A DNA stretch of 39,789 nucleotides from Coriobacteriaceae bacterium (GCA_902835305.1 CADFMD010000016.1:1-39789); one strand, 5' to 3'. Counted from the stretch's first letter, positions 1-8,529 are shown. Numbers and translations are program-made. The notes: generated by a model from the sequence alone, not told the origin.

Positions 1-613
1 AGGGCACGAGCTGCTTGGTGAGCACCAGGCGGCCGAGCATGGCGAAGCCCATGGCCGGCAGGATGTTGGCGGCAACGCCAAAGCCAGCAAGGACAAAGGG
101 CGGGATGAAGTCGAGCATGCCCTGGATGGCGTCAGCACCCAGATAGAACGACAGCGAGCACAGCAGGAACGCCATGATGATACCGGTCAAACCGATCAGG
201 AAGTGCATCGCATAGACACCCTTAAGGTTGCCCTGGCCGGAGAAGACATCAGCGCGGTCAACCAGAATCGGCAGGGCGGCGTTGAGGATGTTCTTGATGG
301 CAAGGCACAGCGTGGCGATGGGCATAGCGAGCGCGATGGCTGCCTCGGTGCTCTGGCCCAACTGGATAGCGAAGGCGCAGGCGAGCACGCCGCCGATCGT
401 CTCATCAGGCGGCACGTAGGCGCCGATGGAGATCGAGCCCATGAACAGAAGCTCCAGGCTGGCGCCGATCGCGAGGCCGGACTGCAGGTCCCCCAGCACC
501 AGGCCCACGAGCGGGCACAGGACGATGGGGCGGAACGCATAGAGCGTACCGAGCTGGAAGTCGAACTTACCAAATGCGGCGATAAGTCCGATGAGGATTG
601 CTTGGGTAAGCAT
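1..613 (-). CDS. PTS mannose/fructose/sorbose-family IIC component (partial)
   Basis: The first 204 residues of a membrane channel subunit of a mannose-family phosphotransferase system; the 3' end lies beyond position 1. The start is the ATG at 613-611, preceded by a purine-rich AAAGGGGG. Hydrophobic helices rich in Ala, Gly and Leu, plus the stretch GASLELLFMGSISIGAYVPPDE, typical of EII-Sor (IIC) proteins, identify it. It would form the sugar channel with a IID partner, presumably the next gene outside the window. It sits 58 bp after the IIB gene and belongs to the same minus-strand operon as IIA, IIB and two SIS-domain genes. A short 7-bp hairpin (CGAAGAG at 641-647 with CTCTTCG at 654-660) lies between IIB and IIC and could affect mRNA processing. 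Substrate is inferred only from the SIS-domain neighbours. Confidence 0.85.
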   Translation of the reverse strand, partial: MLTQAILIGLIAAFGKFDFQLGTLYAFRPIVLCPLVGLVLGDLQSGLAIGASLELLFMGSISIGAYVPPDETIGGVLACAFAIQLGQSTEAAIALAMPIATLCLAIKNILNAALPILVDRADVFSGQGNLKGVYAMHFLIGLTGIIMAFLLCSLSFYLGADAIQGMLDFIPPFVLAGFGVAANILPAMGFAMLGRLVLTKQLVP

Positions 614-671
614 ATATCCCCCTTTCCTAATAGGACACTACGAAGAGCTCAGACTCTTCGAAATTGAACGC

Positions 672-1154
672 CTAGAGCACGCTTGCGCAGTCAACCTTGG
701 GGTCATCGGCCAGAGGACGGATCTCGACCTCGACGCCGTTGTTCAGCATCTCACGCACATCGGCCTCCTCGGCTGCAGTCAGGAAGATCTGACGAGAGAC
801 CTGACGAGCATCGGGGCGCTTCTCGTCCTTGGGCTTGGTGTTGCCCAGGTTGACCGACTTGATCTGCGGGCAGCCTTCAACAAGCTGCTTTGCCTCAGCG
901 ATGGTGGCGACACAGATAATCATCTTGTATTTGTCAGTCACACCCGAGTTAATGGCCTCGATGGCATTCGCCATATCCTTGATGACGAGCTTGCAGCCGG
1001 CAGGCTTGCCCATCTTGAGCGTCGTCTTCCACACCGGGTCGTTGGCGACCTTATCGCCCACGCAGAAAATGCAGTTGGAGCCAAGGCCCTGGACCCAAGA
1101 GACCGCGACCTGGCCATGAAGCAGGCGATGGTCGACGCGAAGTAGCTGAATCAT
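672..1154 (-). CDS. PTS mannose-family IIB component
   Basis: A cytoplasmic phosphotransfer protein of about 160 residues, normal for the PTSIIB_sorb family. The N-terminus MIQLLRVDHRLLHGQVAVSW carries the family signature, with His13 in HGQ as the likely phosphorylated residue. It accepts phosphate from IIA (next upstream gene) and passes it to the sugar at IIC/IID. I chose the ATG at 1154; an in-frame TTG 15 bases upstream would add five residues, but the ATG sits about 5 bases after a GGGGGG purine run. It lies 57 bp downstream of the IIA gene and 58 bp upstream of IIC in the same operon. Separate IIA and IIB genes (not a ManX-like IIAB fusion) resemble the gfr/levan/sorbose type of operon. 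Confidence 0.9.
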   Translation of the reverse strand: MIQLLRVDHRLLHGQVAVSWVQGLGSNCIFCVGDKVANDPVWKTTLKMGKPAGCKLVIKDMANAIEAINSGVTDKYKMIICVATIAEAKQLVEGCPQIKSVNLGNTKPKDEKRPDARQVSRQIFLTAAEEADVREMLNNGVEVEIRPLADDPKVDCASVL

Positions 1155-1211
1155 AATGTGACCCCCCAAAGGTCTTGTGCCGTCTTACGGCGTGTCAGTA
1201 GGTGCTGCGGA

Positions 1212-1631
1212 TTAGAACTCTTCTTCCTCTTCGTCATCGACCAAAAGATCGTTGACAAACTTCACGCGCGTATCGTCCGCAGCGACGATGGCGCGAATCG
1301 TCTCCTCAACCGGCGCCGACTCGTCAGAGAACAGCAGCTGGATAAGCAGAGGAAGGTTCATGTTGGTAACGAGGTACGTGCGGGGACGCGTCTGGACGAT
1401 CTTGGTGAACTCGTTGTTGACGCTGCCGCCAAAGAGGTCGGTGCAGACAACGACATCATCGTCGGCAGCCATGCCTGCCAGCAGTTTTTGGGCCTCCTCG
1501 GCCACGTCCATGCGGTCATCGACGAACATCGAAAGATCGTGGACGTTGTCGCGAGCGCCCGAGAGCAGCTCGACACTCTCCTTGATGCCGGTAGCGAAGT
1601 GCGCATGGCTGGCGATGATGTACTGCCTCAT
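1212..1631 (-). CDS. PTS mannose-family IIA component
   Basis: A 139-residue cytoplasmic IIA protein of the mannose (EIIA-man) family. It takes phosphate from HPr on a histidine; His9 in IIASHAHFATG aligns with the known active histidine of this family. A short acidic tail (VDDEEEEEF) ends the protein. The ATG at 1631 follows GAGAGGAACACAGA, a fair ribosome site. It lies 46 bp after the FrlB-like SIS gene and 57 bp before IIB. Its role is energising uptake through the IIC/IID channel encoded further along the operon. Confidence in the family is high; sugar specificity is inferred from the neighbouring SIS genes. Confidence 0.9.
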   Translation of the reverse strand: MRQYIIASHAHFATGIKESVELLSGARDNVHDLSMFVDDRMDVAEEAQKLLAGMAADDDVVVCTDLFGGSVNNEFTKIVQTRPRTYLVTNMNLPLLIQLLFSDESAPVEETIRAIVAADDTRVKFVNDLLVDDEEEEEF

Positions 1632-1677
1632 TCTGTGTTCCTCTCAATAGCCCGGCGCGTTCCCGCACCCGTTTTCT

Positions 1678-2739
1678 TTAGTAGTCGAACTGGTGATAGT
1701 AGCGACGATACTTGAGGTTGTGCTTGGTGACCGTCTCGTAGTAGCGAGCCAGGCGGTCGGTAACGAGCACCGTCAGAATCCACGGAGACACGATGACGCG
1801 GAACTCGTCGTCAAGGCCGGGGATCGCGAACTCGGCGGTGTCGATGACGTTGATGTCGGTGTCGCCGGTCACGCCGCGGGTCAGGAACGCGCGGACGCGC
1901 TCGTCGAGCTTGCGGTTCTCGTCCTCGCCCATGAACAGGAAGACCGGGACGCCCGGCTCCACGAGCTCGAGGGTGCCGTGGAAGAAGTCGGCCGAGGTTA
2001 TGTAGCGGGTGCGCTTCCACTGCATCTCCTCCAGGATGCACATCGAGAACAGGATCGTCTCGCCCCACAGGGCACCGGAGCCGATGAACATGGTGTAGGG
2101 GGCCAGGGCGTACTTCTTGGCGAGCTCCTCGGCGCGCGGCTCGAAGCGCTTGCGGATATCGAGCATGTCCTTCCAGATGTCCTTGGTCTGCTCGATAAAC
2201 AGATCGAACTTGGGGAAGCAGCCGCGGCGGTTGAGCAGGCGCAGGCCGAAGCAGTCGGCGAGGTAGTAGCCCTTCTCGCAGCCGCCCGAACCATGGTCAG
2301 AAGCCATGGCGACGCAGTTCTCGGCGCCGACAGCCTGGCCGATGGGGCCCTCGGGCTTGGTCATGGCGTAGACGCGCACACCCATGCCCTTCATCTTCTT
2401 GACGGCCTCGAGGACCTCGGGGGTAGTGCCGGACTCGGAGGCGGTGAGCACGACGGACTTCTCGGTCATGCGCTTGTGGCCCATGACGTTCCACTCGGCG
2501 GCGTGGATCAGGTAGACCTCGAGGTCGCGGTCGCCGAACTTGTTCATGAGGTACTCGAGCTGCATGAGCTCGTCCCAGGTGCCGCCGACGCCCATCAGGA
2601 ACACGGCGTCGTAGCCCTCGTCGGCGACCTTGTCGGCGAGCGCGGTCATCTTCTTGCCGGTCTCGTAGAGCGCCTTGCCGTCCTCGAGATAGCCCTCCTG
2701 GTCGAAATGCATGATCTCGATCTTCTCGGTTTCCTTCAT
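1678..2739 (-). CDS. SIS-domain sugar-phosphate deglycase, FrlB/GfrF-like
   Basis: A 353-residue cytoplasmic protein with two SIS (sugar isomerase) folds. The first has the phosphate-binding segment GVGGTWDELMQLEYL near residue 50 and TASESGTTPEV near 105. The C-terminal third, including the HGTLELVEPGVPVFLF block and an RRYYHQFDY ending, resembles fructoselysine-6-phosphate deglycase FrlB and its PTS-linked relative GfrF, from my memory of those proteins. Such enzymes split the 6-phosphate of an Amadori sugar into lysine and glucose 6-phosphate. The ATG at 2739 follows AGAAAGGAGAGACAA, a strong ribosome site. It lies between a second SIS gene and the PTS IIA gene, the same set as the gfr operon. 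Alternatives include another aminosugar or glycated amino acid as substrate. Confidence 0.72.
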   Translation of the reverse strand: MKETEKIEIMHFDQEGYLEDGKALYETGKKMTALADKVADEGYDAVFLMGVGGTWDELMQLEYLMNKFGDRDLEVYLIHAAEWNVMGHKRMTEKSVVLTASESGTTPEVLEAVKKMKGMGVRVYAMTKPEGPIGQAVGAENCVAMASDHGSGGCEKGYYLADCFGLRLLNRRGCFPKFDLFIEQTKDIWKDMLDIRKRFEPRAEELAKKYALAPYTMFIGSGALWGETILFSMCILEEMQWKRTRYITSADFFHGTLELVEPGVPVFLFMGEDENRKLDERVRAFLTRGVTGDTDINVIDTAEFAIPGLDDEFRVIVSPWILTVLVTDRLARYYETVTKHNLKYRRYYHQFDY

Positions 2740-2799
2740 TTGTCTCTCCTTTCTGGGGTTGTTTCCACATCCCCCATGCCAACGGGCATCAAAACCCGC

Positions 2800-3915
2800 T
2801 TACATTCCGTAACACTCAGCCGCTTTGGCCTTAAGCGCATTGACTGACTCTTCGTAGCCCTCTGCCTTGACCTCCATTTGCTTGGAGACGGCATCGAGAT
2901 ACGGGTGCACGTTCCATGACTTCAGACGCTCGGCGATCATGGCCGCAATCGTCTGGAAGAACACAAGATTGGGAATTGCGCTGAGCAGCGGAGCCACCTG
3001 AGGCACCGCAACCTCGTGAGCCCTACCCTTGGGATGGGCCGTGAGCAGCACCGTTTTTGCCGTAACGTTCGATAGCGCATCGGCGATATTCGCAAGACGC
3101 TCCGACCCCTGCGGATCGTCGACGATAAACACCAGATAGCCCGGAACGATCTGCATCTCGGGACCGTGGACGAACTCCTCGCCTTCGTGATGCATGGCAG
3201 GAATCTTGATGGTCTCGCTCAGCTTGAGCGCTGCCTCCTCGGCAACACCATAGTTGGGGCCGTTGCCGACGACCATGGCGGGCATGTGCTCAGAAAGCTC
3301 GAGCATGTGATCTTGGACATATGCCTCGGCGGTCTTGCACATCACGGCATTAGCCTGGATAGCCTCGCGCAGGTCATCAAGACGCTGAGCAACGCCCTTG
3401 GCGTCAATCGTTCCGCGCGCCTGACCGCCGTAAATACCAAAGAGCACCAGGTACTCAACGAGAACCTCGACGCCCAGAGTCACAAAGTCCACCGACTCGA
3501 CGCCCACACCGTAGTCAAGAACGATGTCAGCGTGTTCCTTGATGGGTGCCTCGACGTTTGCCGTGAGCGCAACTGCAGCCATATCGTGTGCGCGCATGTA
3601 ATCGAGCGCCGCAATCGTATTGGTTGAATAGCCGCTCTGCGAGACGGCAATGTTAAGCGCATGCTGTGGATAGGTGTGTTCAAAATCGACGAAGGCCTCG
3701 GGCGTCACAACGGACACCTGCATCTGCAGCGCATCTTGCAGGTAATCGCGGGCGCAATCCGCAGCATGGCGCGACGAACCCGAAGCAACGATGCGCAGCG
3801 CGTCAAAAGAACCAGACTGGAAAATATCAACGAGCTGCGCTACCAGCTCAGACGAACGCTCGAGGTTCTCTCCCATACGCACATGGGCAAGCTGAACGTA
3901 ATCGAGCATCTTCAT
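2800..3915 (-). CDS. SIS-domain isomerase/deglycase, GlmS-C-terminal type (GfrE-like)
   Basis: First structural gene of the PTS operon, 371 residues. Two SIS domains are visible: one around residues 30-170 (VASGSSRHAADCARDYL, then AVSQSGYSTNTIAAL) and one around 210-330 (VVGNGPNYGVAEEAALKLSE, then HHEGEEFVHGPEMQI). This is the architecture of the isomerase half of GlmS and of the glucoselysine-6-phosphate deglycase GfrE. There is no glutaminase domain, so it is not GlmS itself. I start at the ATG at 3915 after CGAGGTGAGACG; a TTG at 3954 would add 13 residues but has no ribosome site. A probable promoter with an overlapping operator lies at 4041-4069. With the FrlB-like neighbour this suggests processing of two related phosphorylated amino-sugars. 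Confidence 0.68.
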   Translation of the reverse strand: MKMLDYVQLAHVRMGENLERSSELVAQLVDIFQSGSFDALRIVASGSSRHAADCARDYLQDALQMQVSVVTPEAFVDFEHTYPQHALNIAVSQSGYSTNTIAALDYMRAHDMAAVALTANVEAPIKEHADIVLDYGVGVESVDFVTLGVEVLVEYLVLFGIYGGQARGTIDAKGVAQRLDDLREAIQANAVMCKTAEAYVQDHMLELSEHMPAMVVGNGPNYGVAEEAALKLSETIKIPAMHHEGEEFVHGPEMQIVPGYLVFIVDDPQGSERLANIADALSNVTAKTVLLTAHPKGRAHEVAVPQVAPLLSAIPNLVFFQTIAAMIAERLKSWNVHPYLDAVSKQMEVKAEGYEESVNALKAKAAECYGM

Positions 3916-4040
3916 CGTCTCACCTCGTAACAAATCATTAGTATTTGATACCAATCACAGTTACAGGTTACGGCTTTTTGATACCTCTTTGTCGATTAAT
4001 TTATCCCCTTCGGCGAACGGTCGATTTTGAGCCATGTAAG

Positions 4041-4069
4041 GTTGTATATACAGCTGACCCAACGATCAA
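4041..4069 (-). promoter_or_regulatory. Probable promoter with GntR/HutC-type operator for the PTS/SIS operon
   Basis: On the minus strand TTGATC (4069-4064) is followed after 17 bp by TACAAC (4046-4041), a plausible sigma-70 promoter. Overlapping the -10 is the perfect palindrome TGTATATACA at 4043-4052. Its core GTATATAC fits the GTnTAnAC core expected for HutC-subfamily GntR regulators, two of which are encoded immediately upstream. A repressor bound here would block the promoter. The promoter is inferred; the palindrome is directly seen. Two direct copies of TTTGATACC (plus strand 3944-3952 and 3977-3985, 33 bp apart) lie between this site and the gene. Confidence 0.5.
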
Positions 4070-4108
4070 AACTGGTTAGTTTCCCAGCCGTTATTCACAA
4101 AATACCAG

Positions 4109-4822
4109 CTAGTACGTATAGGTGTAGCCGCCCGTATCGCCACGATTGAAGGACTTTACATACTCGATAGCCTGACCGCTCGCGTCATAGCTCACGCATT
4201 CCAAAAGCAAAACAAGATCGCCCTGTTCCAGTCCAAGGAGGCCGGCATCTCGTGCGCCCAGCGCTTCGATATCGAGCTTTTCCTGTGCCATGACTGGCTT
4301 TCGGCCCAGCATCTCATAGGTCTCGTACAAACTGAAGACCGACACGTCAATATCTTCGATGGTTGGGAACAGCAGGCAGGGAATCAGCGCCGTCTCAATC
4401 GATACGGGGCTACCGTTTATGCAGTTCAGGCGTCGAACGGAATAGAGCAGGTCGTCCTCGGCGATGCCAAACAGGTCGGCGTAATATGGCCCCGCATAAC
4501 GCTTGGAACGCGCGAGAATACGGACGGACGGCTCGCCGCCCGAAGCACGGACCGATTCACGGAAACCGACCGTGCGTTCAAAAAAAGCAGGTACTTTCTG
4601 CGCCACAAAGGCACCTTTTCCCCGAACACGGCGAATCTGCCCGCGCCGAACCAGCTCATCGACAGCGCTTCGGATGGTCAAGCGTGTCGTACCAAATTCC
4701 TCGGCGAGGTCTTTTTCGGACGGAATCATGGAACCCGTGGGATATGCACCGCGCTCGATACGTTCCTCGATGCAGCGTCGAATGCGCATATAAACCGGGG
4801 TGGCATCTACTGTTTCAGCCAT
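4109..4822 (-). CDS. GntR-family transcriptional regulator, HutC/UTRA type
   Basis: A 237-residue DNA-binding regulator. Residues 8-75 form a GntR winged helix-turn-helix (MIPSEKDLAEEFGTTRLTIR) followed by RVRGKGAFVA, the wing. Residues 90-235 look like a UTRA ligand domain, which usually binds a phosphorylated sugar. The start ATG at 4822 follows GGCAGGTGAACA. It overlaps the end of the preceding GntR gene by 16 bp, so the two are translated together. It lies directly upstream of the PTS/SIS operon, with a HutC-type palindrome between, so control of that operon is likely. The partner regulator shares the layout but little sequence. Confidence 0.9.
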   Translation of the reverse strand: MAETVDATPVYMRIRRCIEERIERGAYPTGSMIPSEKDLAEEFGTTRLTIRSAVDELVRRGQIRRVRGKGAFVAQKVPAFFERTVGFRESVRASGGEPSVRILARSKRYAGPYYADLFGIAEDDLLYSVRRLNCINGSPVSIETALIPCLLFPTIEDIDVSVFSLYETYEMLGRKPVMAQEKLDIEALGARDAGLLGLEQGDLVLLLECVSYDASGQAIEYVKSFNRGDTGGYTYTY

Positions 4823-5574
4823 TGTTCACCTGCCACGCTCCTCATGCCGTTCTCTTCGCCGTTATCGGCAAAGCGGAACTTTGTGGGCAAAATCACCGAT
4901 TTGCAATGCTCCACAAAACGCATGTCCTTATCAAATTCGATCGAGCTCTCATAGAACACCGGCGTTCCCTCTTCTTGCTGGAGCAGCTCGGCCTCTTCGA
5001 CGTTCAAACGCGAGATGGAGATATGCTCACGTCCATGCTCAACGCGCACGCCACCTTCTTTGAGCAAGACATCGTAAAGGCTCTCACACTCAAAATCGTG
5101 CTCGGGAAGCGATGGGCACAGGGACAGGTTAACGTGAGCGGTCTCGATTGACGCCGGCTCGCCCTCAATAAGTCGAACGCGCTGCATGCGGAGCAAGGGA
5201 GCGCCTACAGCCACCCCAAGCTTGTCGGCAAGCGCCTCATCCGCCTCGATGGTCCCGGTGGAAACCAGACGAGAAGAGGGGTGCAGGCCGGCAGTCCGCA
5301 CAGCATCGGAAAAGTTATACGTTTCCTGGAAGATGTTCAGCGGCTTGGGAGGACACACATACGTGCCCGATCCGCGACGGCTCTCGAGCGTTCCACACGA
5401 GATAAGCCGCGTGATACCGGCACGCAACGCCGTACGCGAAACGCCAATCTCTTCGCACAGCACGCGCTCGGCCGGCAGGCGATCGCCGCCGGCAAGCTGA
5501 TGGTGCTGGATATACCAAAGAATTCCCTCAACAGCATGATCTTTGGGGGGAATTGCATAAGATTCGCCTGCCAT
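4807..5574 (-). CDS. GntR-family transcriptional regulator, HutC/UTRA type (second of tandem pair)
   Basis: A 255-residue regulator with an N-terminal GntR winged helix (LPAERVLCEEIGVSRTALRAG, then RRGSGTYV) and a UTRA-like effector domain from about residue 100. The ATG at 5574 follows GAGGAGTCTGTGCA, a good ribosome site. It is the first gene of a bicistron with the next GntR gene, overlapping it by 16 bp. Two full-length UTRA regulators side by side are less usual than one; they could sense the two different products of the two SIS enzymes downstream, or one could be a diverged duplicate. Family assignment is secure; the ligand is not known. Confidence 0.88.
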   Translation of the reverse strand: MAGESYAIPPKDHAVEGILWYIQHHQLAGGDRLPAERVLCEEIGVSRTALRAGITRLISCGTLESRRGSGTYVCPPKPLNIFQETYNFSDAVRTAGLHPSSRLVSTGTIEADEALADKLGVAVGAPLLRMQRVRLIEGEPASIETAHVNLSLCPSLPEHDFECESLYDVLLKEGGVRVEHGREHISISRLNVEEAELLQQEEGTPVFYESSIEFDKDMRFVEHCKSVILPTKFRFADNGEENGMRSVAGEQWLKQ

Positions 5575-5612
5575 TGCACAGACTCCTCATTCAGAAACGT
5601 ATGCCGCCAAAA

Positions 5613-6101
5613 TTAGGCCAGCCCTCCCATGGCATCAAATTCTGCCTTGATCTTCTCGGCGACATTCCGATACGACTTATATAGACTTGAATCGCGTTTG
5701 ACTTCGTCGGTCATAACGGGAATCTCTAATTTGGAAACCTCGTCTTTTCCCGTCTGAACCGCCACAACAACGCCCATACCAAGACACATATTACGCTTGG
5801 CAGCGTTTATTTTCGCCGCCTTGGCAGGATTTGCCAGGATACGCTGGGCAAATTCCTGTTTAGAGACCGCTTCTTCGGCCTCCGGATCGCCCGCCTCGGC
5901 CACTTCGCACTGCAACACGTCCGCATAGTCAAAAATCTTCGGCTCGCCGCCGCGCTGATGCACGGCCCACTTGCGGCGCGTGGCGTCCTGGTAGATAGCC
6001 GGCAAAAATGTAAACCGCGGCGGGTCCAAAATCGTATCCGTGATGGTAAACACATCGGGATCAAAGGCATCCTGCGGGTTTTTCTTCTTGAACAGCCCCA
6101 T
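5613..6101 (-). CDS. Conserved-looking protein of unknown function
   Basis: A 162-residue protein that I do not recognise. The start is the ATG at 6101, six bases after GGGAGG; a longer frame to 6134 lacks a ribosome site. It begins MGLFKKKNPQDAF, a basic N-terminus. A middle segment (FLPAIYQDATRRKWAVHQRGGEPKIFDYADVLQCEV) looks like a small beta-rich domain that could fold like PH or bacterial SPFH-adjacent modules, but this is only a shape impression. The C-terminal half is helical. It has no signal peptide or membrane segment. It sits 38 bp upstream of the tandem GntR genes on the same strand and may be co-transcribed with them or be separate. Confidence 0.7.
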   Translation of the reverse strand: MGLFKKKNPQDAFDPDVFTITDTILDPPRFTFLPAIYQDATRRKWAVHQRGGEPKIFDYADVLQCEVAEAGDPEAEEAVSKQEFAQRILANPAKAAKINAAKRNMCLGMGVVVAVQTGKDEVSKLEIPVMTDEVKRDSSLYKSYRNVAEKIKAEFDAMGGLA

Positions 6102-6289
6102 ATCAGCCTCCCGTACTAGCATTAAACAACTCAAGCTGAATATAGCACCAATTTCAAGCCGCCGCCTTACCCTATCGGTGCGCGGCGTCTATGGCTCGCC
6201 CAGCGGAAGAGTTCACGGACGAGGGCCGGGGTGCCCGCCGGCAAATAGCAGACACTCCGCATGCAATCTATGCAAACAAACAAGTACGT

Positions 6290-7318
6290 TTAGCTACATT
6301 CGGTAAGTTCGAGCACGCTGCCCTTAACGATAAGTGCCGGCTCCAGGACGACCTCTTCGGCACGCCTACCGCCCCTACCGGCAAGACGCTTGGACATGCA
6401 GCCAAAAGCATGCTCCGCAAGGACACCAGGATCCTGCTCAATCGCGGTCAGCGCCGGCTCAAAGAGAACGTCGGCCGCCGAGTTGTCATAGCTCACCACC
6501 GAGATATCGCCCGGGATGCTCTTCCCCATCTCGTGCAAGCGCTTAAGCAAACCGAGGGCAATGTTATCCGAGCTTGCGAACACGGCGGTGGCGTCAGTTG
6601 CGAGTACCGCCTCCGAGGCCTCGTATGCGCTCGGAATGTAGTACTCACTCTCAAACTCCAAACGCGCGTCGATTGGCAGGCCAACCTCGCGCAGCGCGCG
6701 CTCATAGCCGGCAAGTCGTTTGCGACCCGTATTGGAACGGCGCGCGTTAACCAGACAGGCGATGCGGCGATGACCCTGCTCAATTAGATACCGCGTGGCC
6801 ATGTAGCCACCCATCTCGTGGTCGAACATCACCTTGTCGCACTCGAGTCCTTCAATGGCACGATCGACCATCACGGCAGGGATGGGTAGATGGCTGACCT
6901 CTTCGCGCAGGGCGCGGTCGTCGGAGAACTCGTCGCCCACCACCAAAAAGACACCGTCGACGCCGCGCGTCACCAGCTGACGCAGCAGCTCAAGATCGTC
7001 GTCGGCACTTCCACCCGAGCTGGTAATAAAGAGCGCATAGCCGTCCTCGCGGCAGCGCTTTTCCAAGCTGCCGGCAAGCGAGGCAAAAAAGCGGCTCTCG
7101 ATGTTAGGGACGATAAGGCCCAGCGTGCGCGACTCGCGCATGACCAGGCTACGCGCAATCTGGTTGGGAACATAGTGGTTGCGTGCCGCGACCTCCTTGA
7201 TGAGCTTGCGGTTTTCTTCCGAGATGCGACAGGGCCGATTATTAAGAACAAGCGAGACCGACGAGGGGGAAAGCCCCACCTCCTGGGCGATCTGCTTGAG
7301 GGTGACTTTGTTGGCCAT
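6290..7318 (-). CDS. LacI-family transcriptional regulator
   Basis: A 342-residue regulator. Residues 4-50 form the LacI helix-turn-helix (TLKQIAQEVGLSPSSVSLVL) with the hinge helix near NQIARSLVMRESRTLG. The rest is a periplasmic-binding-protein-like ligand domain with the usual segments DGVFLVVGDE, PAVMVDRAI and VFASSDNIALGLL. The ATG at 7318 follows GGAAGGAGCGAG. It is divergent from murB across about 180 bp, and no sugar genes flank it directly, so its target is not evident from position; autoregulation is likely. Full length for the family. Confidence 0.93.
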   Translation of the reverse strand: MANKVTLKQIAQEVGLSPSSVSLVLNNRPCRISEENRKLIKEVAARNHYVPNQIARSLVMRESRTLGLIVPNIESRFFASLAGSLEKRCREDGYALFITSSGGSADDDLELLRQLVTRGVDGVFLVVGDEFSDDRALREEVSHLPIPAVMVDRAIEGLECDKVMFDHEMGGYMATRYLIEQGHRRIACLVNARRSNTGRKRLAGYERALREVGLPIDARLEFESEYYIPSAYEASEAVLATDATAVFASSDNIALGLLKRLHEMGKSIPGDISVVSYDNSAADVLFEPALTAIEQDPGVLAEHAFGCMSKRLAGRGGRRAEEVVLEPALIVKGSVLELTECS

Positions 7319-7501
7319 CTCGCTCCTTCCGGGTTTACGCGCAATCTCTTGAAAGTATAGCGACTACCCCTCTACCTCGGTGATAAACACTTTACCAATC
7401 CGGTGGACGGCTGTTTTATCGCCGCCAGCGCACCAAATCCGTCCGGGTGGGGTATATTGCAATCGATTGATGACAACGACCACCAAAAGGCGGATATTCG
7501 T

Positions 7502-8464
7502 ATGCACGAGAACGACTTTTTTAACGAGGACCTGCTGTGCGCGCTTGCTGGCGTTGCCGGCGAGGACAACGTACTGATGAGCGAGCCCATGCGCGAGCAC
7601 ACCACGTTTAAGATCGGCGGCCCGGCCGACGTCTTTGTCACGCCCGATACCGAGCAGGGCCTCGTCGCCACGCTCGATACCTGTTATCGCTGCGATTTGC
7701 CCCTCACCATCGTGGGCAACGGCTCCGACTTGCTCGTCGGCGACAAGGGCATCCGCGGCGTCGTCGTAGCGCTGGGCGAGGGCCTCTCCGACATTACGGT
7801 CGACGGCACGCACGTCACGGCGGCAGCCGGCGCCTTGCTTTCCGATGTCGCCGCGGCGGCAGCCGAGGCCGGCCTCACCGGCATGGAGCCCATCTCGGGT
7901 ATCCCCGGATCGGTCGGCGGCGCCTGCTACATGAACGCCGGTGCCTACGGTGCCTGCATGGCCGATGTGCTGGAGTCCGTGCGCGTCTACAAACCCGCTC
8001 GCCAGCTCGACGATGGCACCCGCGGCAGCGGCAACATCATCGAGTTCGATGTCGACGAACTCAACCTGGGCTATCGCAAGAGCCGCATCGCCGACGACGG
8101 CTTTACCGTGCTTTCGGCCACCTTCAATCTCGCCCCGGGCAACGCCGCGATGATTAAGGCCGACATGGACGACTACCGCCAGCGCCGCGAGGACAAGCAG
8201 CCGCTCGACATGCCGAGTGCTGGCTCCACTTTCAAGCGCCCCGAGGGTTACTTTGCCGGCAAACTCATCATGGATGCCGGCCTGCGAGGACACGCCGTTG
8301 GCGGCGCGCAGGTGAGCGAGAAGCACTGCGGCTTCATCGTCAACGCCGACCACGCCACCGCCGCCGACGTCGACGAACTCATCCGCCACATCCAAACAAC
8401 CGTCAAAGACCAATTCAACGTAGACCTAGAACCCGAAGTCCACCGAGTCGGCGAATTTTTATAG
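7502..8464 (+). CDS. murB: UDP-N-acetylenolpyruvoylglucosamine reductase MurB
   Basis: A 320-residue cytoplasmic flavoenzyme that reduces UDP-GlcNAc-enolpyruvate to UDP-MurNAc with NADPH, the second committed step of peptidoglycan synthesis. Visible signatures: MREHTTFKIGGPADVFV (start of the FAD domain), IVGNGSDLLVGDKGIRG, GIPGSVGGACYMNAGAYG (FAD binding), SAGSTFKRPEGYFAGKLI with the catalytic Ser, and EPEVHRVGEF with the catalytic Glu at the end. The frame is open to 7403, but the ATG at 7502 gives the expected family length and follows AAAGGCGGATATTCGT. Transcribed alone and closed by a long perfect hairpin. Confidence 0.96.
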   Translation: MHENDFFNEDLLCALAGVAGEDNVLMSEPMREHTTFKIGGPADVFVTPDTEQGLVATLDTCYRCDLPLTIVGNGSDLLVGDKGIRGVVVALGEGLSDITVDGTHVTAAAGALLSDVAAAAAEAGLTGMEPISGIPGSVGGACYMNAGAYGACMADVLESVRVYKPARQLDDGTRGSGNIIEFDVDELNLGYRKSRIADDGFTVLSATFNLAPGNAAMIKADMDDYRQRREDKQPLDMPSAGSTFKRPEGYFAGKLIMDAGLRGHAVGGAQVSEKHCGFIVNADHATAADVDELIRHIQTTVKDQFNVDLEPEVHRVGEFL

Positions 8465-8491
8465 CCTGCCCACCGCGATCCACTTTAATTA

Positions 8492-8529
8492 ATAACGGGA
8501 CAAGTGATCTAGCTCACTTGTCCCGTTAT
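8492..8529. terminator. Perfect 16-bp hairpin between convergent genes
   Basis: ATAACGGGACAAGTGA at 8492-8507 pairs perfectly with 8514-8529 across the loop TCTAGC. It lies 28 bp after murB and 3 bp from the stop of the convergent small gene at 8533. T- and A-rich flanks on both sides suit a bidirectional terminator. Confidence 0.75.

Noticed and set aside
672..1169. TTG start giving five extra residues for PTS IIB
   Set aside because: The ATG at 1154 begins exactly where family members begin and the TTG lacks a ribosome site.
4363..5151. 262-codon plus-strand frame opposite the GntR genes
   Set aside because: Antisense to well-supported regulators; no family resemblance.
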